NCBI GenBank assembly: GCA_025929745.1
Contig: JAICPQ010000028.1
Location: 1-15,043 of the forward strand
DNA from: Burkholderiales bacterium
Lineage (GTDB): Bacteria; Pseudomonadota; Gammaproteobacteria; Burkholderiales; SG8-39
DNA: 15,043 nucleotides
Direction of reading: 5' to 3'
Every line of letters starts with the position of its first letter. Position 1 is the stretch's first letter. Position numbers and translations under genes: made by a program. Below, in pieces: positions 1 to 6,647 of the stretch. Below the pieces are notes generated by a model. It saw only the letters and a list, made by a program, of their open reading frames with translations, was not told the origin of the DNA and did not search any database.

Positions 1-285
1 CGGCATCCAGGCGACGTTGAAGAAATGCGTGCTGATGTTTTCGGCGTTGCCGTGGAGGAATAGCACAGTCGCTTGCGGTGTGCCGCGCGCTGGAAGGAAC
101 CATGCAAAAAGTTAAACGCCGTCCGCGGCGCGCAGCTTGACGGTCTCGTAACGCAGACCTGCCCGCTCCGGCGTTTGAATCAGCGCACGCTCGGGCTGGA
201 AGAAGGTTCGCGTACAGCCCGAAACCAAAAAAATCACAGAAAGCCGAAATAGCGCGGACGCAACACGAAGACGGCGGATAGGCAC
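1..285 (-). pseudogene. Alpha/beta-hydrolase lipoprotein paralogue, interrupted by an in-frame TAA and cut by the window edge
   Basis: Read on the minus strand, this frame encodes a lipoprotein signal (hydrophobic stretch ending in LVSGC), then TFFQPERAL and KLRAADGV, then TAA at 114-112. The same frame continues without another stop to base 1, reading LFAWFLPARG, then VLFLHGNAENIS and VAWMP. That matches the intact hydrolase at 2816-3658 on both sides of the stop: the intact copy has ADGTELFAWFLPARG, so TAA stands where GAA (Glu) is expected, one G-to-T change. There is no frameshift in the visible part. The start is uncertain: GTG at 285 gives a compact lipoprotein signal, while an ATG at 363 would add an unlikely 26 residues. 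The missing 3' part would carry the nucleophile and catalytic His. Third codon positions around and after the stop are less G/C-rich than in the neighbours, which suggests relaxed selection. A sequencing error at one base is the main alternative. Confidence 0.8.
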
Positions 286-303
286 CAACTTATCGTACGC
301 GCC

Positions 304-333
304 TTGACAGCCGTGGCGCGCGCCGCCAAGAAT
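304..333 (+). promoter_or_regulatory. Candidate sigma-70 promoter for the DUF3015 gene
   Basis: A perfect -35 hexamer TTGACA lies at 304-309, followed by an 18-bp spacer and AAGAAT (4 of 6 matches to TATAAT) at 328-333. This would start transcription near 340, about 44 nt before the ATG at 384. The promoter lies in the gap between divergent genes. The -10 match is only fair, so this is a prediction. Confidence 0.45.
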
Positions 334-367
334 GATTTCCCGTTCCGTCATCCGGAACGCCAAAACA

Positions 368-375
368 AAGGGAGA
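368..375 (+). promoter_or_regulatory. Ribosome binding site of the DUF3015 gene
   Basis: The purine run AAGGGAGA ends 8 nt before ATG at 384. It fixes that ATG as the start rather than the out-of-frame ATG at 332. Confidence 0.7.
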
Positions 376-383
376 CTTAGAAG

Positions 384-875
384 ATGAAGAAGCTCGTAGC
401 AGTTACTGCTCTCGCCGCGCTGTTCCCGGCGATCGCCATCGCGCAGCAAAACAACATCGGTTCGTGCGGTTGGGGCTCCAAGGTATTCGACGGCCAGTCC
501 GGCCTGGCGCCGCAGGTTCTCGGCGCGACGACGAACGGCACCTTCGGCAACCAGACCTTCGGTATCACGAGCGGCACGTCGGGCTGCACGCAGGACGGCG
601 CGGTGCGCTCGACCTGGAAGACCGCGATGTTCATCGACGGCAACAAGGAAACCCTGGCCCGCGACATGTCGGTCGGCAGCGGCGAAGCGCTCGACTCGCT
701 CGCGCATCTGCTCGGCGTCGAGGCGGCGGACCGCGCGGCGTTCAACCGCATCGCGCGCGACAACATGCAGCGCATCTTCCCGAGGGACAACGCCGAGACA
801 GAGCAGGTCGTCGCGGCGCTGCGCGAAGTCCTGATGAGTGACGCGAAACTCGCGCGCTACACGGTCGCGCTCTAG
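384..875 (+). CDS. Secreted DUF3015-family protein
   Basis: This 163-residue protein has a clear Sec signal peptide: KK at 2-3, a hydrophobic core, and an Ala-Ile-Ala cleavage site after residue 20. The mature part carries the DUF3015 pattern of Cys28, FDGQSG (35-40), APQVLGATTNGT, GNQTFGITSGTSGC (55-68) and a C-terminal acidic/helical half. Cys28 and Cys68 are the only cysteines and could form a periplasmic disulfide. The family has no established biochemical function as far as I know. The start is set by a good Shine-Dalgarno sequence at 368-375. The gene ends in TAG at 873-875, followed within about 30 nt by a strong terminator, so it is probably the most highly expressed gene of this set. 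The next gene lies in the same reading frame beyond that terminator. Its role is inferred only as an envelope or periplasmic protein. Confidence 0.88.
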   Translation: MKKLVAVTALAALFPAIAIAQQNNIGSCGWGSKVFDGQSGLAPQVLGATTNGTFGNQTFGITSGTSGCTQDGAVRSTWKTAMFIDGNKETLARDMSVGSGEALDSLAHLLGVEAADRAAFNRIARDNMQRIFPRDNAETEQVVAALREVLMSDAKLARYTVAL

Positions 876-905
876 AGCCAGACCAAGCTGCATTCGCAAC
901 ATCGG

Positions 906-937
906 ACCCTGTGGCGCTGGCCACAGGGTTTTTTTTT
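906..937 (+). terminator. Strong Rho-independent terminator after the DUF3015 gene, overlapping the DUF4105 coding sequence
   Basis: The perfect 10-bp stem ACCCTGTGGC (906-915) / GCCACAGGGT (920-929) has a GCTG loop and is followed directly by nine T (929-937). It should end most DUF3015 transcripts. The same bases are codons of the signal peptide of the next gene, with the T-run coding consecutive Phe residues. Expression of the downstream genes from the upstream promoter would therefore require read-through. Confidence 0.9.
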
Positions 938-2816
938 CCTTCTCGTCCTTCTTCCCGCGGCGGCGCAATGTGCTGACACAAGCAGCTATGCGCTCGAGCT
1001 GATCGGGCGCGCTCGCGAGGCGCACCTCGCGGAGCGCCCCGAATGGCGCAAGCTCGTGCACTACGTTCCCAACCTGATCGCGCCGGGCGTGCACGGCCTG
1101 GTCGACAGCCGGGACTTTTACAACGCGCCCGACGGCAAGAACGACCCACAGGCGGAACTCGACGGCACGCTGCGCGCTTTTTTCTCCGAGGCCGAGGAAA
1201 CCGACGAAGTGCAACACCCGCAGTGCCGCTTTCCGGCGCGTTACGCCTGGCTCGCGGCCGAGCTCGGCTTCGACCAAGGCCGCATGCCACGTCCGCAATG
1301 CCGGCGCTACCGCGACTGGCGCTCGGCGCTCGATGCGAAGCAGCTCACCCTCGTCTTCGCCTCGGCCTACCTGGACAACCCCGGTTCGATGTACGGCCAT
1401 ACTCTGCTGCGCATCGACGCCGCCGATCAGGACGAGCGCACGCGGCTCCTGGCCTACTCGATCAGCTTCGCCGCGGCCACCAACGAGACCAACGGCCTGA
1501 TCTTCGCGGTCAAGGGCCTGTTCGGCGGCTACCCCGGGGTGTTCGCGATGCTGCCCTACTATGTGAAGGTCCGGGAATACAGCGACCTCGAGAACCGCGA
1601 CCTGTGGGAGTACGAGCTTGATCTATCCCCCGAGGAGCTCGAGCGCGTGCTGCGACACGCCTGGGAACTCCTTCCGGCCTATTTCGAGTACTACTTCTTT
1701 GATGAGAACTGTTCGTACCATCTTCTCGCACTGCTGCAGGTTGCGCGGCCCGACCTTGAGTTGACCGCGCCGTTTCGGCTGTGGGCGCTGCCGGTGGACA
1801 CGGTTCGTGCCCTGACCGACCAGCCGGGGCTGGTAAAGAGGATCGTCTACCGCCCGGCCAGGTCGACCATCATCGCCGAGCGTTTGGCCCGCATGCAGCC
1901 GGAGGAACGCCGCATGGCTCGAGATCTGGGACTGGGAACGCTCAACGCCGATGACGTGGCGCTGCGCGCCCTGCCGCCGGAGCGGGCTGCTCGGGTGGTC
2001 GAGGCCGGTTACGACTACCTGAATTACCGGCGCACTACGGGTACGAGCGAAGTGAAGGACGGCGGCGCGCTCGCCCGCGATCTGCTCGTGGCGCGCAGCC
2101 AGATCGACGCCCCTTCGCAAACACCGCGCATTGAGACTCCGGTGCGGCCCGATGAGGGTCATCGCACCGCGCGCATGAGCACGGGCGCGGGCCGGCGCGA
2201 TCGACAAGGTTTCCTAGAGCTCGGCGTGCGCCCGACCTACCACGACATCGTCGACGACGACGCGGGTTACATCGGCGGCGCCCAGATCGAGTTCTTCCAC
2301 TTGCGTGCCCGCCGCTACGAGGGCGCCAGCGCGCGCATCGAGAGCTTCATCCCGGTGAACATCTTCTCGCTTTCGCCGCGCGACGAATTCGTCCAGCGGA
2401 AGAGCTGGCGCGTTGCCGCCGGCTGGCAGCGCAGCATGACGCGGAGCGGCGCCGAGCCGCTCGCGGTCGCGGCCGATGGGGGGCTCGGCGGCGCCTGGCG
2501 CGCGGGACGCGTGGCCCGGGTTTACGCGAGTGCCGAAGGCGCGGCGCGCGCCCACGAGCAATTCGAAAAGGGCTATAGCCTTGGCCTCGGCGCGCGCATA
2601 GGCGCGCTGGTGGACCCTGCGCCGCGCTGGCGCGTGCACGCCTACGCCCAGCAGCTGGGCTCTGTCGCGGGCGAGCGCGTCGACCCCGGGGCGCTCGTCC
2701 TCGAGCAGAGGTTCAGCCTGACGCGCGATCTCGCGCTGCGCTTCGATCTCAGCCACCAGAACGAAGCCGGCCGCAGCTTCGATTCCGTTCTACTTTCGCT
2801 GCACGTCTACTTCTGA
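909..2816 (+). CDS. Lnb N-terminal periplasmic domain (DUF4105) protein with a beta-strand-rich C-terminal region
   Basis: The frame is open from the TAG at 873. The first canonical start is GTG at 1056, but that would remove conserved sequence (LAERPEWRKLVHYVPN) and the signal peptide. I place the start at CTG 909, giving MWRWPQG-FFFLLVLLPAAAQC, a convincing Sec signal, and about 635 residues; CTG at 888 is also possible. Counting from GTG 1056, the family motifs are APDGKNDPQAELDGTLRAFF (24-43), NPGSMYGHTLLRID (108-121) and DENCSYHLL (216-224). Cys219 with His115 or His222 are candidate catalytic residues, which is my inference. The C-terminal third alternates polar and hydrophobic residues and ends LSLHVYF, with a terminal Phe as in outer-membrane beta-barrels. 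The stop TGA overlaps the ATG of the next gene by 1 nt. It probably acts in the periplasm or outer membrane, and its substrate is unknown. The family call is firm; the start is not. Confidence 0.85.
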   Translation: MWRWPQGFFFLLVLLPAAAQCADTSSYALELIGRAREAHLAERPEWRKLVHYVPNLIAPGVHGLVDSRDFYNAPDGKNDPQAELDGTLRAFFSEAEETDEVQHPQCRFPARYAWLAAELGFDQGRMPRPQCRRYRDWRSALDAKQLTLVFASAYLDNPGSMYGHTLLRIDAADQDERTRLLAYSISFAAATNETNGLIFAVKGLFGGYPGVFAMLPYYVKVREYSDLENRDLWEYELDLSPEELERVLRHAWELLPAYFEYYFFDENCSYHLLALLQVARPDLELTAPFRLWALPVDTVRALTDQPGLVKRIVYRPARSTIIAERLARMQPEERRMARDLGLGTLNADDVALRALPPERAARVVEAGYDYLNYRRTTGTSEVKDGGALARDLLVARSQIDAPSQTPRIETPVRPDEGHRTARMSTGAGRRDRQGFLELGVRPTYHDIVDDDAGYIGGAQIEFFHLRARRYEGASARIESFIPVNIFSLSPRDEFVQRKSWRVAAGWQRSMTRSGAEPLAVAADGGLGGAWRAGRVARVYASAEGAARAHEQFEKGYSLGLGARIGALVDPAPRWRVHAYAQQLGSVAGERVDPGALVLEQRFSLTRDLALRFDLSHQNEAGRSFDSVLLSLHVYF

Positions 2817-3658
2817 TGCGCTTCTTCGTCACCGGGCTTGCGCTGCTTCTTTCGGGCTGCGCCACGTCGTTCTTCCAGCCAAGCACTGCGCTGTACCACA
2901 CGCCGGGCCAATTCGGCCTGGAGTACGAGCCAGTCGAGATTCACGCCGCCGACGGCACCGAACTCTTTGCTTGGTTCCTGCCGGCTCGGGGCAAGCCGCG
3001 CGCCACCGTGCTCTACCTGCACGGCAACGGCGAGAACATCAGCACCCAATTCGCCAACGCTGCCTGGCTTCCGGCAAAGGGCTTCAACGTGCTCGCGCTC
3101 GACTACCGCGGCTACGGCGGCTCGCAGGGCAGCCCGACCTTCGCCGGTGTTCAGCTCGACATCGACGCCGCCATGCGCACGCTGCTCGCGCGGTCCGACG
3201 TCGACCCCGACCGCATCATCATCTTCGGCCAGAGCCTCGGCGCCGCGCTCGCGGTCCATTACGTCGCGCATTCACGGTACCGTGCCAGCGTCCGCGCCGT
3301 GGTGCTGGACAGCCCGTTCTCCGACTACCGGCGCATCGCGCGCGAGAAGCTCGCCAGCTTCTTTCTCACTTGGCCGTTCCAGTGGATCTCGACCGTGGCG
3401 ATCGAGAACGACTACTCGCCGGCCGCATCGATCAAGGCGCTTTCGCCGATCCCGGTGCTTTTCATCCACGGCGAGGACGACATCGTCGTGCCGCTGCACC
3501 ATTCGAAGCGGCTGTACGAGAGCGCCGGCGAACCCAAACACATGTGGGTCGTCCCGGGCACCGGCCATATCCAGGCCGTCCGCAACAAGGACATGCGTCA
3601 GCGCCTGACCGAATTCCTCCAGCGCTATTCCGGCTACCACGTCGCGGGCTATTATTAG
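2816..3658 (+). CDS. Alpha/beta-hydrolase lipoprotein (BEM46/ABHD13-like)
   Basis: This is a 280-residue protein. A lipobox LLSGC places the lipidated Cys at 15, so it should be anchored to a membrane facing the periplasm. The hydrolase core has HGNGEN (69-74) as oxyanion-hole strand, DYRGYGGS (96-103), nucleophile elbow GQSLG with Ser140, an acid at Asp222 in HGEDDIVVP, and His251 in GTGH. The Ser-Asp-His triad is complete. Relatives (COG1073-type serine hydrolases) cleave esters or amides, but the natural substrate is unknown. The ATG at 2816 overlaps the TGA of the DUF4105 gene (TGATG), so translation is probably coupled and the two products may work together. A broken paralogue lies in opposite orientation at the left edge of the window. 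The Bug-family gene follows 22 nt downstream and may share the transcript. Confidence 0.9.
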   Translation: MRFFVTGLALLLSGCATSFFQPSTALYHTPGQFGLEYEPVEIHAADGTELFAWFLPARGKPRATVLYLHGNGENISTQFANAAWLPAKGFNVLALDYRGYGGSQGSPTFAGVQLDIDAAMRTLLARSDVDPDRIIIFGQSLGAALAVHYVAHSRYRASVRAVVLDSPFSDYRRIAREKLASFFLTWPFQWISTVAIENDYSPAASIKALSPIPVLFIHGEDDIVVPLHHSKRLYESAGEPKHMWVVPGTGHIQAVRNKDMRQRLTEFLQRYSGYHVAGYY

Positions 3659-3680
3659 GGTCCTCCTGGAGACCTGACCG

Positions 3681-4652
3681 ATGTCCACCATTCGCGTCCT
3701 CGGCGCTTCGCTGTTTCTCGTTCTGGCGGCAAATGCGGGCGCCCAGCAATACCCAACCCGCAACATCTCGATGATCGTCCCCTACGCCGCCGGCGGCCCG
3801 ACCGATACGGTGGCGCGTGTGCTCGGCCAGGCGATGGGCAAGCCGCTCGGCCAGACGGTGATCGTCGAGAACCGTCCCAGCGCGGGCGGCATCCTCGGAC
3901 CCGAGCAGGTCAAGAACGCGAAGCCCGACGGCTACACGATCCTCATTCACCACATCGGCATGGCGACCACGCCGACGCTGTACCGGAAGCTGCGCTACAA
4001 CCCCCTGACCGATTTCGAGTACATCGGTCTGATCAATGAAGTACCGATGACGATCATCGGCAAGCCGCAGCTGCCGGCGAAAGACTTCAAGGAGTTTCTG
4101 GACTACATCCGCAAGAACAAGGACAAGGTGAGCTATGCGAACGCCGGCATTGGCGCGGCGTCGCACCTGTGCGGCATGCTCTTCATGAGCGCCATCCAGA
4201 CCGACTTTCTCACCGTGCCGTACAAGGGGACCGCGCCGGCGATGAACGACCTGCTCGGCGGCCAGGTCGACTTCATGTGCGATCAGACCACCAATACCAC
4301 GTCGCAGATCAAGAGCGGTAAGGTGAAGGCGTACGCCGTGACTTCGGCGAAGCGCGTCGCGTCGCTTCCCGACGTGCCGACGCTCGCCGAGCAGGGCGTG
4401 AAAGGCGGCGAGGTCGCCATCTGGCACGGCCTGTACGCGCCGAAGGGAACGCCGAAGCCGGTCCTCGATAAGCTCGTTTCGTCGATGCAGGAAGCGCTCA
4501 AGGACCAGAACGTGCGCGCGCGCTTCGCCGAGCTTGGCGCGGACACTTTCCCGCCCGAGCGCCAGACGCCGGCCGCGCTGCAGCAGCACCTCAAGGCCGA
4601 AATCGAAAAGTGGGCGCCGCTCATCAAGAAGGCCGGGCAGTACGCCGACTAA
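3681..4652 (+). CDS. Bug-family (TctC) periplasmic solute-binding protein
   Basis: This 323-residue protein has a Sec signal cleaved after AGA (residue 21). The tripartite tricarboxylate transporter receptor pattern follows: YPTRNISMIVPYAAGGPTDTVAR near 24-46, VENRPSAGG (62-70), KPDGYTIL, VPYKGTAPAMNDLLGGQVDFM, SLPDVPTLAEQG and a C-terminal KAEIEKWAPLIKKA. Two cysteines (SHLCG and DFMCDQ) are those of a common Bug subtype and could pair. These receptors bind carboxylates or other small polar ligands for TctAB-type transporters, but no tctA or tctB is present here. It is thus one of the many orphan Bugs typical of Burkholderiales, and its ligand cannot be inferred. GGAG at 3668-3671 supports the ATG at 3681. 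A terminator follows the TAA stop. Confidence 0.93.
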   Translation: MSTIRVLGASLFLVLAANAGAQQYPTRNISMIVPYAAGGPTDTVARVLGQAMGKPLGQTVIVENRPSAGGILGPEQVKNAKPDGYTILIHHIGMATTPTLYRKLRYNPLTDFEYIGLINEVPMTIIGKPQLPAKDFKEFLDYIRKNKDKVSYANAGIGAASHLCGMLFMSAIQTDFLTVPYKGTAPAMNDLLGGQVDFMCDQTTNTTSQIKSGKVKAYAVTSAKRVASLPDVPTLAEQGVKGGEVAIWHGLYAPKGTPKPVLDKLVSSMQEALKDQNVRARFAELGADTFPPERQTPAALQQHLKAEIEKWAPLIKKAGQYAD

Positions 4653-4671
4653 GCCGTTTTCGTACGAATAG

Positions 4672-4694
4672 AGGGCGCCTTGGCGCCCTTTTTT
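4672..4694 (+). terminator. Rho-independent terminator of the Bug-protein gene
   Basis: The stem AGGGCGCC (4672-4679) / GGCGCCCT (4682-4689) has a minimal TT loop (a CTTG tetraloop if the top pair opens) and runs into six T at 4689-4694. The T-run overlaps the stop codon of the convergent tag gene (TTA at 4693-4695 on the plus strand). The reverse direction lacks a good T-run, so it mainly serves the plus strand. Confidence 0.88.
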
Positions 4695-5247
4695 ATTGCA
4701 GTCGGTGTCTGAAGCAGCTCACAAGGTGGTCGTTCACGAGGCCCGTCGCCTGCATGAAGGCGTAGCAGATCGTCGAACCCACGAAGCGAAAGCCGCGTCG
4801 CTGCAGGTCTTTGGAAAGCGCATCGGACTCCACGGTACGGGCCGGTATGGACGTCGACGTCTTGCGCAGGCCCTGGAGCGGCTTGCCGCCGACGAAGCGC
4901 CAGACGTAAGCGTCGAACGAGCCGAATTCCTTCTGCACCGCGAGGAACGCGCGCGCGTTCGTCACCGTGCTCTCGATCTTGAGGCGGTTGCGCACGATGC
5001 CTTCGTCCTTCATCAGCTTTTCAACTCGCGAAGGCGTGAAGCGCGCCACTTTGGCTGGATCGAAATCGGCGAAAGCGCGCCGGTAGTTCTCGCGCTTGCG
5101 AAGAATCGTGGACCAGCTCAAGCCGGCCTGCGCGCCTTCGAGGACCAGAAACTCAAACAGCACGCGCTCGTCGTGCACCGGCATGCCCCACTCCGTGTCG
5201 TGGTAGGCGATGTCGAGCTCGCTCGTGGGCCAGCTGCAGCGCTTTAC
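4693..5247 (-). CDS. tag: DNA-3-methyladenine glycosylase I, with GTA at the expected start codon
   Basis: The product has 184 residues (E. coli Tag is 187) and excises 3-methyladenine from alkylated DNA. Visible motifs are KRCSW with the zinc ligand Cys4, YHDTEWG with His16, FEFLVLEGAQAGLSW with the base-pocket Glu37, ILRKRENYRRAF, RNRLKI, FRFVGSTICYAFMQA, and NDHLVSC with zinc ligands His174 and Cys178. The frame is correct, but the codon at residue 1 is GTA. No ATG, GTG or TTG occurs in frame in the 50 codons upstream, and the first one downstream (ATG 5184) would delete Cys4 and His16. The expected layout is GTGA, a GTG start overlapping a TGA stop of the amidase gene; here the sequence is GTAA. 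The gene may start from a rare codon, depend on re-initiation after the amidase, be silent, or reflect a base error. It shares a terminator region with the convergent Bug gene. Confidence 0.87.
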   Translation of the reverse strand, partial: VKRCSWPTSELDIAYHDTEWGMPVHDERVLFEFLVLEGAQAGLSWSTILRKRENYRRAFADFDPAKVARFTPSRVEKLMKDEGIVRNRLKIESTVTNARAFLAVQKEFGSFDAYVWRFVGGKPLQGLRKTSTSIPARTVESDALSKDLQRRGFRFVGSTICYAFMQATGLVNDHLVSCFRHRLQ

Positions 5248-6647
5248 TGCGCGAGCGCGGGGCGTCGTTTCCAGACCTGCGTCGCCTGCTCGAAGGCGTG
5301 CGCAAGCTGCAGCACGCCGAAGTCGTCGCGGTAGCGGCCGACGATCTGGATGCCCACGGGCAGCCCGTCGTCGGTGAAGCCGGCGGGAACCGAGATCGCC
5401 GGGTGCGTGGTGGTCGTGATGTAGTAGCAGCTCTTCATCCAGTCGAGATAGTTGTCCATCTTCGTGCCGGCGATCTCGGTTGGATAGTCCTGGTCCACCG
5501 GAAACGGCGGCAGCTGGTTCACGGGGCAGACGAAGAAGTCGTACTTTTCGAGGAATTTGCGCATGCGATGGTAGAGCGCGGTGCGCAGCGCCTCGGCCTT
5601 GGCGATCTCGGGCGCGCCGAGCTTGCGTCCTTCCTCGTAGTTCCACACCACGGTGTCCTTGAGCTTGTCGCGGTGCTCCTGGATGAGCGCGCCGATGCGA
5701 TGCTGGTAAGCAACGCCGCGCAACGTCTCGAACGCCTCGGTGGCGCCGGAGAAATCGGGCTCGGCGTCCTCGATTGAGCAGCCGAGGTTCTTGAAGATGC
5801 AACGCTGAGCTTCGAGAACCTTGGTGACCGCCGGCTCCACCGGCAGGCCGCCCATATCCCGGCTCCAGGCGATGCGCGTCTTCTTGAACGAGCGCTTGAG
5901 CGGCTTTAGAAAGGCCGAGCCTGGCTCGCAGATGGAAGTTGGCGCGCGCGCATCCGGGCCGGCGATCACGGATAGCAGAAACGCCGCGTCGGCCGCCGTG
6001 CGCGCCATTGGTCCGAGCTCGCTCAGGTTGCTCCACGGATACGGATGCGGATAGGCGGGCACGCGTCCGGTGGACGGACGAAAGCCGATCACGTTGCAAT
6101 AGTTGCCCGGATTGCGCAGCGACGCCGCGAAATCTCCCCCGTCGGCGAACGGCACCATGCCGGCGGCAACTGCGACCGCCGCGCCGCCGGAGGATCCGCC
6201 GCAGGTCTTGGAGAGGTCGTACGGATTGCGCGTCGCGCCGAACACCTTGTTGAAGGTCTGCGAGCCGGCGCCGAATTCCGGCGTATTCGTCTTGCCGATC
6301 AGGATCGCCCCGGCCTTCTTCAGCCGTTCAGCGAGGATGTGATCTTCGGTTGGGACGTGATCCTTGTAGACGAGCGAGCCCCACGTGGTGCGCACGCCTT
6401 TCGTGGCGATCACGTCCTTGATCGCGATCGGCAGGCCGCCGAGCGGCAGCTTCTGTCTTTTCCGATCGAAAGCCTTGGCCGCTTTTAGCGCCTCATCCGG
6501 AAGGAAGGTGACGATTGCGTTCACCTTCGGATTCACGCGCTCGACTTGTGCGATGAACGCGCGCACGACCTCAGTCGCGGAGAGCTTGCGCGACTGGATC
6601 AGCCGCGCGAGCTTTCGCGCCGGGGTGAAGCAAATCTCGGTGTTCAA
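5244..6647 (-). CDS. Amidase-signature family enzyme
   Basis: The 467-residue amidase-signature hydrolase has the Ser-cisSer-Lys triad at the spacing of GatA: Lys77 in GLPIAIKD, Ser152 in GGSSGG, and nucleophile Ser176 in GDFAASLRNP. Other family segments are IGKTNTPEF, FGATRNPYDLSKTCGGSSGG, NVIGFRPSTGRVP and, near the end, VPAGFTDDGLPVGIQIVGR. The nucleophile loop (FAASLRNPGNYCNVIG) differs from the GGSIR of GatA, and no gatB or gatC is nearby, so this is probably not the tRNA amidotransferase. It may be an aryl or aliphatic amide hydrolase; the substrate is unknown. It starts with TTG at 6647, overlapping the TGA stop of the upstream metallohydrolase (TTGA), so translation is probably coupled. 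Its own TAA stop overlaps the tag start region. It is likely cytoplasmic, with no signal peptide. Confidence 0.9.
   Translation of the reverse strand: MNTEICFTPARKLARLIQSRKLSATEVVRAFIAQVERVNPKVNAIVTFLPDEALKAAKAFDRKRQKLPLGGLPIAIKDVIATKGVRTTWGSLVYKDHVPTEDHILAERLKKAGAILIGKTNTPEFGAGSQTFNKVFGATRNPYDLSKTCGGSSGGAAVAVAAGMVPFADGGDFAASLRNPGNYCNVIGFRPSTGRVPAYPHPYPWSNLSELGPMARTAADAAFLLSVIAGPDARAPTSICEPGSAFLKPLKRSFKKTRIAWSRDMGGLPVEPAVTKVLEAQRCIFKNLGCSIEDAEPDFSGATEAFETLRGVAYQHRIGALIQEHRDKLKDTVVWNYEEGRKLGAPEIAKAEALRTALYHRMRKFLEKYDFFVCPVNQLPPFPVDQDYPTEIAGTKMDNYLDWMKSCYYITTTTHPAISVPAGFTDDGLPVGIQIVGRYRDDFGVLQLAHAFEQATQVWKRRPALAQ

Noticed and set aside
348..1400. Long minus-strand open frame opposite DUF3015 and DUF4105
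   Set aside because: It is a GC-rich shadow with composition typical of antisense translation. It would also cross the terminator, and no family is recognisable.
5244..6099. Long open frame on the minus strand continuing upstream of tag through the amidase gene
   Set aside because: It is out of frame with the clear amidase sequence and gives Arg/Pro-rich low-complexity protein. Only the part after 5247 resembles Tag.
5244..6647. Amidase as the GatA subunit of the tRNA amidotransferase
   Set aside because: The triad spacing fits, but the GGSIR nucleophile loop is replaced by FAASLRN and no gatB or gatC is adjacent.
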